From assembly GCF_921293095.1 (NCBI RefSeq), contig NC_060251.1, positions 65,985,585 to 66,049,584 on the forward strand: 64,000 bases of DNA, written 5' to 3'. The DNA is from Ischnura elegans (Eukaryota > Arthropoda > Insecta > Odonata > Coenagrionidae). Below are positions 21,451 through 30,444 of the stretch, piece by piece (position 1 is the stretch's first letter; every line of letters begins with the position of its first letter). The notes under the pieces are model-generated. The model was not told where the DNA came from, made no database searches, and saw only the letters and a list, made by a program, of their open reading frames with translations. Position numbers and translations under genes: made by a program.

Positions 21451-24400
21451 TGGGTGGGGTGTGGGTCAGAATCCTCTATGCCGTGGCAGTGCTGTGTACT
21501 GCTTGCGATTCTTCTTGTAGCCGTCCTGCGCTATTACCGGAAAAATACTATCAACATCCATACGCTGTATGCGTGGTCACTTATTTATTCAACTATAAGG
21601 TTCGTAGGGATAGGTAAGGGTAGAGCTCACCCCATATCAAGTCAAAGACGTGTAAAATGTTCACAAATTTTGGCCAATTTTTTCCATGGGTCGCGTCGCA
21701 GTGGGAGATTAAAAAAAACCATTTTCTCTCTATATAATAGAAGAGGAAAAGTATTAATAATAGTAATCATATAATAAAAAATATACATTTTTCGAAAATT
21801 TGATGGTATTATTTGGCCATTGAGGATAAAACGGGAATATTTATGATGAAATTCGCAGAGGTGTTGGTTTAGTTATACTTCATAAGTAAAATGATTTATT
21901 TTAAGTTCTTGAAGGGTTGCGTTGTCTACTGTAAAAATAAAAAAATATTATATTAAAGTTATTTTGATAGGAATGTTTCAAAAGAACATGATTCATAGTT
22001 TTATTAGAATCCTCTACTATTAAATGAAACTCTACATTACTTTTGCAGCGGAACTTCAAGAAATAGCGGCAGCATATTTTTACATTCATAACCGTTTACA
22101 CTGGATTGTGTGTTCCAGTATATTAAGTTATTATAAGCTATTATTGTTTCACTTCAGGTTTTTATTTTTGAAATAATACAATGGTTTCTATTTAACACCC
22201 GTTACTTCTTTTGAGAGTTAGCTTTTGAGCATTCCAGTTTTCACTAGAATTTTGAGATCTCTGCGCAACCATAAACTTGTGGTATCGTAATATATTAGCT
22301 AGAGTTGGTTGCGCGGCAATTGGTCAATCCTCGGAACTCTTATTCATAATGAAAATGTAATGAGGAAAAATTCAATTTATGCTTAGTTTGCTGGAGTTAA
22401 ATGTTATAATGAAACTTTCTTGCCGAAAATATACGCAGCCAATCAAATATTTCCGACAAAGGCAACACAAGCTCATTTATTTGTACAAGGGCGATTTTAT
22501 TTCTAGTTACACGAGGTGATATTATCTACCTCCAAAGTTTAAGAGGGCAATGCCTTCAGTGATGTTAACGCCCTTATCCTAAAGACAGAGGTTCGGTTTC
22601 TGGTCATAAAATTTTGCTTCTCCATAAAATAGCTGCTGAGGGTTTAAAATCACCTACTTACACGAGAACGAGCCCGTTTCCTTCGTTAATTAAGTATTTA
22701 CTCTTCCGAGCAAGTGTTTGTTGACGATATTTTCTCGATGACATTTTAATGTATTAAATGTAACGTTTCAGTGGAATTGGATTTTAGATAGCATGCGTAC
22801 TTTGTATCAGTCAGCATTTCACTTTGCAGGAACATTTCTTTACGTCCAAACAGATTTGTATTTATAATGCGGAATAAGGACTGATTATGGTCATTTTTAC
22901 ATCTGTAACATAAAATTTACGAATACCGTCGTTATTAAAATCTCAGGTAAGTAATCATATTTGCAGAGTAATGGACGAAATGAAGCTACGCCTTGAGAAT
23001 TCAAAAAAAGCAATAGGATGAAGCTTTCTTCAAATCAATATGCGTTTCCAAAAACTTAATTCGCCAACAATTGAGTTCATTCAAGATTTTAATCCATCAT
23101 TTATTTACTTTTCATTGCGTATTTCACTTTTCTTACCATGAGAAGAATGTATCCTCATTTAAGAAGAATGTATCCTTATTTAAGACAGGGTTATCAAATC
23201 TTACTCTTGCCTTTCTTAGGATTGTTTCTACTACTAGGCAAAACGTGAATCGCTCTAGATCAAATCGCATTATGCTTTAGGCGAGTACTGTCATTTGTGG
23301 ATATCATAATTTTTTGGGGTATTGAAAATTTTAACCCTGAAAAATCACTGGTAATTGCTTACTTAGGGTTTGGATTTTTTCTCGACGGAGATTTTTTTCC
23401 CTTTTCAATGCATACTAATAGAAAAAAATCAGTTATATTCCTATTGATGGGGAGAGGAATCATGGAAATAATTACGACTTTCACCATATTGAAACATATT
23501 ACCGCAGAAGCGAGAAATAATATGCTTGTACCAACCGCTTCGAAAGCCTTGTAGCTATAATTGAATCCTCGGTGCTCCGAGGATGTTTGTTAATTTGTAT
23601 TTTCTATTTTTATGTGAGTTTCTAGTATATTTGGGATCATGTTCAGCTAGGCTTGTGGATACTGAATTAGATTGAGTGCTAGCACGATGCTGAGATTTTG
23701 GCACGTTACTTTCAATTCCAGTCAGAATTTATGCATTGATAACGGATAAAAGCAGTCAGCTTGATTATTAAGTAATTATTTAACAATTCTATGTATTTTT
23801 ATATGCTATTTAATATAATGTAATTTTATTTCTCTGTCATATAGAGTTAATTAACGAGTAATTTCTTTGGCTAATTAGACTTTGAGCTTACAGATTCCCA
23901 GTAGAGGAATAAAAGATAAGTTTTGGGGTAAAGGCCACAATATTTTACGGAAACTGACTTTTCATGTTTAAATGTAAAATTTTTATATTTTCTGTCATAA
24001 ATGCAACTTAGTTATCCGCTAAAATTGATACACAGATACATTGCCTAACCTGGAACTTTGCAAGTGCACCAATATGCTCAAATAGCCTTTTACAATGAAT
24101 CTAACTTCATTTGAATCTACACTTTGAAATGGAGGAGTTTAAAACCAAATTTTTTCCGTTTTTAATGCAAGTAAATTCCAAACTGTTAAACGTGAATTGA
24201 TCATTTACGTGCATTGATCTGCTTTTGGAAATATTTCCTCTCCGAACAGAAATATCCGTTACACATTTGTGACGACTGTGCTTTCTAGTGATTGAACTAA
24301 CAATAAGTAATGGCATCAAGGAGCTCTGAACGTGTAGTTGAAACGAGGTCGTGAAATATTTCGATGTTTCTAGTTGGGAACGGATGAGTACATGGATTTC

Positions 24401-24482
24401 AACCGACTTTGTTCGTTTCCCGGTCGTTATTTCGGTGGGAAAACTTTCAGTACCGCCTAAATGACTCACATAACTCCTCGGA
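21451..24482. other. non-coding stretch upstream of the atonal-type gene
   Basis: 3 kb of mainly AT-rich DNA. The plus-strand open frames at 23071-23280 and 23297-23554 have hydrophobic, AT-driven translations and no domain. No repeats shared with other parts of the window were noticed. It may contain distal regulatory elements. Confidence 0.5.
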
Positions 24483-24520
24483 GGTGCCGCGTGTCAACCA
24501 CTACACCACCTCTGCAGCGA
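24483..24520 (-). mobile_element. tRNA-like A-box remnant (SINE head)
   Basis: Minus strand GAGGTGGTGTAGTGGTTGAC contains a good A box of RNA polymerase III promoters (TGGTGTAGTGG). No B box follows at the proper distance, so it is a fragment of a tRNA-derived SINE and not a tRNA gene. Confidence 0.35.
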
Positions 24521-25779
24521 TGTGAGAGGAATTTTCCCTATATCTACCTCCTCTCTGAGAACATCTCGTTGAAAGTGACTGAGGCAGGCGAGGTGTAGCG
24601 GAATGACACCAGGGCCAGTTTTTTTTTAAGGGTAAGCAAACTACGCGGCCGCGAGGGCACCAGGCAAGGGGTCGCATAAGCGCTGGTTTTTAAGCCCTAA
24701 AATACCACATTCAATATATTAGAGCAAGCACGTTATAAGTTCACGTTGAAATTCAAATCTCTCGATTTCTTTCCTGAAGTATTTGTATTTTATTCTGAAA
24801 TGTTTCCAGAGAGAATCCCTACTTCTTACCAAGTAATTATTGAGGGGGTGGGGAGGGAATGATGATCGCCAACACTAGAAATATGTCTAGAACCGGCCCT
24901 AAATGACATCCTGATTTTGTATTTAATCAAAAAGAGAGATGACAATTTTTCCCAAATTTATTTAAAATTGTACGACGGTCAGGTCATTCCGAACAACTAT
25001 GTGGAATTGTTGAAATCAGGTGCTGTATTCATACAGTTTGCATGAGTGGGAAGTGGAAGGGGAAGATTGAGGAGGGGAGAGGGATAAATACTGTTGCAAA
25101 GCTTCAGTTTAATAACTTTTTCCAGTTTCCAAGATAATATTGACGTCAATACAATCCGACGCGCTTTGATTTTAGCCTTAATTTGTTTATCCTTATACAT
25201 TGTGCTTCAGTTTTTTTAGAGATGTGTCATTGGGCATACTTGGAGAATGCACTTGGGTATACTTGAGGAACTTTGGGTCGAATATATGGGGAATGGAATT
25301 GGAAAGATTGGAAATAAGTGGGGAGTGGCCCACGAATATTTCGTTCACCATTTCCGTCAAGGATCCCTTCACTGACCGCTCCGTGTAACCACGAAGAATT
25401 ATGAATCGACACGGGGACCAAGGGAGGAACATGGGTGTTGACGGTGAGGCTTGGAGGAAGGTCCCGCGGCGTGACCATCGGGGTTGGGTGGGGAGAAAGC
25501 GTTCCTGGAGCTGGGAGGAGGGGGGAAGGGCGCCTCTTGGGCTCTGTCCCCCTTTCTCCTCCTCTTCCCCTTCGTCGCCTCACTTCCAAGTGGCCGGCTA
25601 AACTCTTTAACGAGAATCGGTGCTTTGTGACGGATACTAATTGTGAGAGTGAGGCGACGGAAGAGCGTTGGGATCCCACCGGTGCCAACGGGCGCCACCC
25701 GCCTGAAGTCGGCTAGCCTGGTAGGATATGAGTGTGGGCTGTTTGTAAGTGCAAAGTAGGCGACTGAAGAGAAAAGGAT
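24521..25779. other. non-coding stretch with GC-rich patch
   Basis: 24521-25200 is AT-rich without features. 25390-25735 is GC- and purine-rich, so that frames on both strands stay open (up to 153 codons) and overlap each other. No domain is visible and I do not call a gene. Confidence 0.5.
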
Positions 25780-26093
25780 CGACTTAGATTGCTTGGCTAG
25801 GCTTAGATTGCTTGAACAATTGAGAATGGATGTCTTTAAGAGCGACACGGAGAACATAATATTAGAGCCGCACTATAATTTTCAGGTCCTACTGAAGCAA
25901 TAAGTTAAGGGAGATGTTTTGCCGAAGAGATAGATATGGGAATTTGTTTTTACCCCGAACCATAAAGGACTTTAATAAATGCTTGTCGTAATTTCCTTAG
26001 AGCACTTCCTTTTTATGTAAGGACGGTTGGTATCCCAACACCCCCTGCCACACGCCTTTTAGGCAGCTTGCGGAGAATTATGTAGATGTAGAC
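25780..26093 (+). mobile_element. CR1/jockey-type retrotransposon 3' end
   Basis: Plus-strand counterpart of the longer minus-strand copy at 49.75-50.6 kb. It begins within the last codons (AGGCTTAGATTGCTTGAACA), keeps GTTTTGCCGAAG...GATA and GACTTTAATAAA, and ends with CACGCCTTTTAGGCAGCTTG and ATTATGTAGATGTAGA. About 16 bases are tandemly doubled at the left edge (TTAGATTGCTTG twice). It is 5'-truncated with no intact coding sequence. Confidence 0.75.
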
Positions 26094-26164
26094 TTCTGCT
26101 CATTTTTAGTATGAGAATCCCACAATAAGCAGAGCTCGTCTATGCTTGAATTATTTATGTTGAC

Positions 26165-26606
26165 AGTTTATCAGAACCTACATTTGGAGTATGCTTCTTT
26201 ACGGAAATGAGGCATGGACAATGAAATCCTAGGAGAAATCAAGGCTAAAGGATTTTGAAATGTGGTGCTACAGAAGAATGATGAGGATCAAATTGATCGA
26301 CCGAGTAAGTAATGAGCAAGTCCTAAAAAGAGTAGGAGAGAAGAGAAGCCTCATGAAAACCTTGATACGTAGACGCAATAACCGTATAGGCCGCGTCTTG
26401 AGACATGATGACCTGATAAAGATAATCGTCGAGGGACAAGTGGGTGGTAAGAACGGAAAAGGAATTACTCGAACGAAATATTTGTTACAGGTAAAGAAGG
26501 ATGAGAAAGAGAAGAAATACGTAGGTATGAAAAGATTATCTGATAGTAGAATTGAGTGAAGAGCTGCTTCAAACCAATCTTAGGATTGCTGATCATTGAT
26601 GATGAT
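26165..26606 (+). mobile_element. RTE-like LINE 3' end, copy 1
   Basis: The translation reads through SMLLYGNEAWTMKS, a stop, then FEMWCYRRMMRI, DRVSNEQVLKRVGE, GRVLRHDDL, VEGQVGGKNGKG and YVGMKRLSDSR. This is the C-terminal tail after the reverse transcriptase of a common arthropod LINE. 26260-26559 remains open for 99 codons. The end AACCAATCTTAGGATTGCTG followed by GATGATGATG is the family's 3' terminus. The catalytic domains are absent. I call it RTE-like on the basis of the tail and am unsure of the clade. Confidence 0.75.
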
Positions 26607-27015
26607 GTATGCACAGGAGTCTAGCGGAATTATTAGCATTATTTATTGGTATTAAAATTAGATTTGCTTGGTATTTTCTCAGTGGGGAATTGTTTTCAAA
26701 ATTATTTCCAAGTTTGATAAATAAGGCTCGGCACCCTTCTGATTTAATGATTTCGATACTAGAATTTATTTTAATTTTAGAAGTTAATTTGTTTATTTAC
26801 GTTATTAGCCTACTTGATGGATTTTCATTGGACTCCCCTGGACGTATAAAATGGTGTAATTAAGAATATTTACTAAAATAAGGCTAATTGTGGTGCCGAT
26901 AGATATTTTACTGGACCGAAATTCCGCTGGCTCTTGAATGCGCATCGGTACACGACGCCGAATTGATGAGCACATTGATCGGCTCAGTCATGGCTTTTTT
27001 AAGGTTGATTAGTCT
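26607..27015. other. AT-rich spacer between two LINE tails
   Basis: An open frame (26609-26863) encodes a hydrophobic, Ile/Leu/Phe-rich peptide without similarity I recognise. AT-rich composition explains it. Confidence 0.45.
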
Positions 27016-27118
27016 ATAACAGAAGAATTACGTTGCTATGAAAAGGCTGGCGGATAGGAGAGAGGAATGGAGAGCTGCGTCAAACCAACATTACGATTGT
27101 TAACTAATGATGATGATA
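27016..27118 (+). mobile_element. RTE-like LINE 3' end, copy 2 (short)
   Basis: Only the last 100 bases of the same family: GAAGAATTACGTTGCTATGA, GAGCTGCGTCAAACCAAC and TGTTAACTAATGATGATGAT. It lies 410 bp beyond copy 1 in the same orientation. It is strongly 5'-truncated, as is typical of this class. Confidence 0.75.
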
Positions 27119-28175
27119 GTTTATTGCTAGATATATATATTAATAGGGAAATTCTATTTCTGATTAGGGGCAACTAAGAACGAGTTAATTATAATGGATA
27201 TCAAAACTTTTCAAACCGATTTTTTCATTCCTTTAAAAATTAACTATCAGGTTGGGAGCCTAAGTGGGATATTCATAAGATATTTTTAACAATTTGTTCT
27301 TTTAAGAGTTAGTTTTGTTAGTTTATGATCACACACATAGGTCTTTGGGAAAGGAAGCTTCAAAAATGTTTCTAACTTTCCTCTTCGTTCTCAGAAAAAA
27401 GCACTGTCGTTAGTATAGTTGACATAAACTTCTCAGTCACCTTCCTCCTTGGTATGTGGTTGGCTACCCAAAGTTGAAAGAGGTGAATCAATTTCAAATC
27501 CTTGTAGAAGGAAAAATTTCGTGAGGGTTCTACACCGTTATGCGGATGATTTGATCAATGACTACACCTTTCCTTTGCTCGGTCTGTGCCTTGACATATC
27601 AAGACATCAGTTAAAGCGGCGACTCGTTGCGGTACGCATGGAAATAAATGATTCACTAGCCGCTGCTTGGATCCTGTACGTGTGGCAAAGGGTGATTGGA
27701 CTCCGAATATATGAATAAAAAAGTGGACGTAAGATGACGGGTAAATATGCTTAGTGCTGCTCAATTTTATTATAGTCATCAATTGACTGGTGACAGGAAT
27801 GGGCCACAGGGTTCATGACACTCCCCAAATGTTATCAATAATTTTTATAAGTTTAGTATTTTTCGTATCCTTGTAAAAGAGTTTAGCTAGTGTATATGCA
27901 AATCCATGGCTATAAGTCCCAAGCGTGAGAGAAGTTAGAGTTGTATTTACCGTAGTGTGTCGCACTCCCTACCGTAAAAACTCCCCCTCCACCAGGGAGT
28001 ATTCCATGCTCCCCGGCCCCAGGTCATGACACCAAGTTTGATACTGAATCCACCCCTGGTTACAGTGTAGTACTCTAAACGTAACTTATCTAAATGGTCT
28101 TACTCAAGTTAGTGGTTTCCGGCGACACTTTGTGGAATTGGCTGAACATTTTGGACGAATAAAATTTAAACTTAG
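27119..28175. other. non-coding stretch
   Basis: No gene recognised. The plus-strand open frame at 27449-27718 (89 codons) contains RVLHRYADDLINDYTFP. This recalls the YADD box of reverse transcriptases, but no neighbouring RT motif supports it. Confidence 0.45.
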
Positions 28176-28299
28176 TTTTTCCACAGAATTTTTATTAAAG
28201 CACGACCAGACCGGCGTTACCAGAAGACCTGGCAGGATCAGAAGATGACGTTAACCGTCGAAATCATGGTCGTGCTTTTATAAAAATTCTGTGGAAAAG
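28176..28299. mobile_element. palindromic Penelope-like element
   Basis: The left arm TTTTTCCACAGAATTTTTAT...AAAGCACGACC (28176-28207) pairs with the right arm GGTCGTGCTTT...AAAAATTCTGTGGAAAA (28268-28298). Next to the right arm, 28239-28271 reads CAGAAGA, T, stem GACG/CGTC, GAA, then ATCATGGT (one change from the palindrome ACCATGGT) and C, the same hammerhead-like layout as elsewhere. It abuts the left edge of the LINE tail at 28303. Confidence 0.55.
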
Positions 28300-28302
28300 C
28301 TA

Positions 28303-28590
28303 TACGTGTAAGTGACGAGGAGGTGCTAAGAGGAGTGGAAGAAAAGAGAAGTCTTCGAAAAACGTTCGGGTGAAGACGGGATAACTTAGTTGGCCGTATC
28401 ATGAGACATGATGGCCTGATGAAAACAATCATAGATGGACAGTTGGGAGGGAAGAAGGGCAAGGGATGGCCCCGAATGAGTTTTATAGGACAGGTTATAA
28501 AGGCTGCAAAAGAGAAGAAATACGTCGCTATGAAAAGATTAGCGGACATGAGAGAGGAATGGATAGCTGCGTCAAACCAATCTTAGGATT
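28303..28590 (+). mobile_element. RTE-like LINE 3' end, copy 3, left part
   Basis: Translation: VSDEEVLRGVEEKRSLRKTF, a frame disruption, then GRIMRHDGLMKTIIDGQLGG, KKGKGWPRMSFIGQV and YVAMKRLADMREEWIAASNQ. The open part is 28401-28586. It stops in AATCTTAGGATT, where a Penelope-like element has inserted. The last bases of the tail continue at 28804. Confidence 0.8.
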
Positions 28591-28803
28591 TTATTAAAAT
28601 AAGACAATGCAATATTTCCACTTTGTTTTATTTTTGCAAAACGCGTTTCGTCGTTACAAACAACATTATCAAGTAATGATTAGGTAATGTTGTTTGTAAC
28701 GACGAAACGCGTTGCGTAAAAATAAAACTAAGTGGAAATATTGCAATCCCTTTTTTTAATACTATTAAGAACTTCCACCATATCGTGCCCAACATCATAC
28801 AAG
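28591..28803. mobile_element. 213-bp palindromic Penelope-like insertion with 12-bp target duplication
   Basis: It is flanked by AATCTTAGGATT at 28579-28590 and 28804-28815, an exact 12-bp target duplication of the LINE tail. Inside are long inverted arms: CAATATTTCCACTTTGTTTT (28619 region) and its counterpart AAAACTAAGTGGAAATATTG. Towards the centre each arm carries GCAAAACGCGTTTCGTCGTT or its counterpart. In each arm, read outward, comes a box CTTGATAA or (T)AGGTAA, T, stem GTTGTT/AACGAC, GAA, ACGCGT and T. The right end CTTCCACCATATCGTGCC lies outside the palindrome. No coding sequence. Confidence 0.75.
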
Positions 28804-28832
28804 AATCTTAGGATTGTTGACTAATGATAAAT
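28804..28832 (+). mobile_element. RTE-like LINE 3' end, copy 3, right part
   Basis: AATCTTAGGATTGTTGACTAATGAT completes the tail interrupted at 28590. The first 12 bases are the target-site duplication made by the insertion. Confidence 0.7.
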
Positions 28833-29353
28833 TTCATTAATCCAAAATGGCCTTGCTCCTTCGATGAACGAACCTGATTCAACTGATTCGATGAACGAAT
28901 GATTCAAAACCTGGGAATCTGATGGGAGGACGAAGAGATGAATGGGTGATGAAGGGCGTGTGAATGAGCATGGGAAAGCATATTCGATTGGTGTGATTTG
29001 AGTGGGCGGTTGTCATGGACCAGGGCGGAGATGTTCGAAGCAGTTCTGGAGCATCTCATCCCGTTCTTGGACGGAATGAGCGAGCAGCCGCCAAAAAACC
29101 GGGTCACACTCTCTGCTCCTCCGTCCCTCGTGGCTCAATCTCCCCAAATTCCTCGAAGACTGTCGATTTCTTCCGATCGGCAAGGCAATCCAAACCACCG
29201 ACCACTTCGCATTCACGTTTTAAGGAAATATTTTTAGCGTCTCGTTGGCAGTATGGGATTTTATGACTTCTAGAAATAAGGCAGGAGGACCAGAGGACCC
29301 TTAAGATAGGGATTTCCAAAGATGACGCGTTTGATTTCATTTTTATCTTGGAT
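28833..29353. other. non-coding, GC-richer patch
   Basis: Short direct repeat of TTCGATGAACGAA at about 28864 and 28887. 29010-29340 is moderately GC-rich and open in several overlapping frames on both strands, none with a recognisable domain. Confidence 0.45.
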
Positions 29354-29460
29354 CTTCATGGAATTGACTTAACATAATGAAACGTAAAAAATTGTAACTC
29401 CACATAAATTTAATACTATACCACCTTGGTTTTACGTGGCACGACATCATATTACGATTT
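29354..29460 (-). mobile_element. Penelope-like remnant, same family as 14.34 kb
   Basis: Minus strand: TATGATGTCGTGCCACGTAA then AACCAAGG and GTATTAAATTTATGTG, ending near TACGTTTCATTATGTTAAG. The match to the 14.34-kb copy is collinear but has a deletion of about 40 bases in the middle. The hammerhead-like block is more decayed here: GAA is lost and the palindrome is imperfect. Confidence 0.45.
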
Positions 29461-29474
29461 AAATAGGAAGGATG

Positions 29475-29715
29475 GGAGGGAATGGTGGAGATAAAACCCG
29501 GCGTCCGATATAGATTGCTCTTAATGGAAGAAGCCTTTGGGACTCGGGCTGAACGTCTTATCCGATGGACGGAATACTATATTTAAAGTGTACTCTAAAA
29601 AGGTCTAAAGCAAGCATCGAGCAGTTTCTCTGAAATCTCTTCCACTTCCGGCATTTGAATCCGGGCTCACAGGGTCGGAAAGTCAACAATAATCTTACCA
29701 ACCCGAATTCCATAA
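29475..29715 (-). mobile_element. tRNA-derived SINE, same family as 39.4 kb
   Basis: On the minus strand the head GGGTTGGTAAGATTATTGTT carries a degenerate A box, and GGATTCAAATGCC about 45 bases on is a B-box relative. The body contains TTCCGTCCATCGGATAAGAC, GTCCCAAAGGCTTCTTCC and TCGGACGCCGGGTTT. The 39.4-kb SINE shows these in the same order (CCGTCCGACAGGACGTTACG, CCCTTGGCGCCTTTCGTTAG, TCCGACGCCAGG). Confidence 0.6.
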
Positions 29716-30091
29716 TTCGTTTGAATTAAAACCGATTTATCGAGATGTTGAACCTTTTGGCTGGCTATTATTTGTGATTTCATGCATCACCGCCATGGAA
29801 ACAGAGGAACAACGAAATACCCTGTGTAGCTTTTACAATGCAATTCCTTATCCTAATAATTGTCCAATGGGGAAAGAAGCCCAATTCCGTCCCATAGAAG
29901 ACAGATATTTTTGCCACTTCGGTCGCATTCAGTTTTCAAGAATGTCAGCAATGTCAGCAAGAAAGTCTGGTGACGAGTTCAATGCGATCCACTTTTTTCC
30001 TATATTTTGAATTAAATTTTTGTAATTGCGAGAAATAGCATTTAAAAGTTATGAATTCGGTAGATTACATCACCATGTATAGTAATATAGG
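29716..30091. other. non-coding stretch
   Basis: A 78-codon plus-strand frame (29774-30010) shows no domain. A tandem AATGTCAGCA doublet lies at 29941-29960. Nothing else was noted. Confidence 0.45.
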
Positions 30092-30178
30092 TTCAATGCC
30101 CTAATTATACCATCTTACCCCGTGAAACTCGGATCACTTTGTCCGTCAGCGACGCGAGTGGCGACTTTGTAAACCCGC
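30092..30178 (-). repeat. dispersed repeat C, copy 1
   Basis: On the minus strand GGGTTTACAAAGTCGCCACT, CGCGTCGCTGACGGA, TGATCCGA and CACGGGGTAAGATGGTATAA match 53228-53312 on the plus strand in the same order. The GC-rich core is unusually well kept compared with the flanks. Family unknown. Confidence 0.55.
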
Positions 30179-30261
30179 TTACATGTACAGTGGGTTTCAA
30201 CACGTTTAGCGGCCATCTTGAGGATCCTATTTTGCAATATTCGTATAATTTTCCTAGACCT

Positions 30262-30444
30262 CTGTGAATATCTCTCGGGCTTCCTACCGTGTTAGGTACT
30301 CCATTTCTGACGACGTTTCGATGAAATACTTTTTCATCGTCCTCAGGGCTCATTCAATTCATGAATAATTATATAATTATTTCTTTAAAAAGTCGCCCGT
30401 AATGGAGTGTCTAACCCAGTGGTAAGCCCGAGAGATATTCACAG
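30262..30444. mobile_element. palindromic Penelope-like element with hammerhead-like core
   Basis: Inverted arms CTGTGAATATCTCTCGGGCT...CCATTT (30262-30306) and AATGGAGT...AGCCCGAGAGATATTCACAG (30401-30444). Next to the left arm, minus strand 30309-30348 reads CCCTGAGGA, C, a seven-pair stem GATGAAA/TTTCATC, GAA, ACGT and C. This is the best preserved core in the window: CUGANGA box, helix II, GAA, self-complementary ACGU and a GUC cleavage triplet. The second arm lacks its own core copy. No coding sequence. Confidence 0.65.

Noticed and set aside
20979..21774. Two 151-codon plus-strand frames upstream of the atonal-type gene
   Set aside because: Pro/Ser/Arg-rich translations of a C-rich promoter-proximal region, with no domain. 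They overlap each other.
27449..27718. Reverse transcriptase fragment suggested by HRYADDLI
   Set aside because: Only the YADD-like tetrapeptide is present. No neighbouring RT motif could be found in any frame, so a chance match is more likely.
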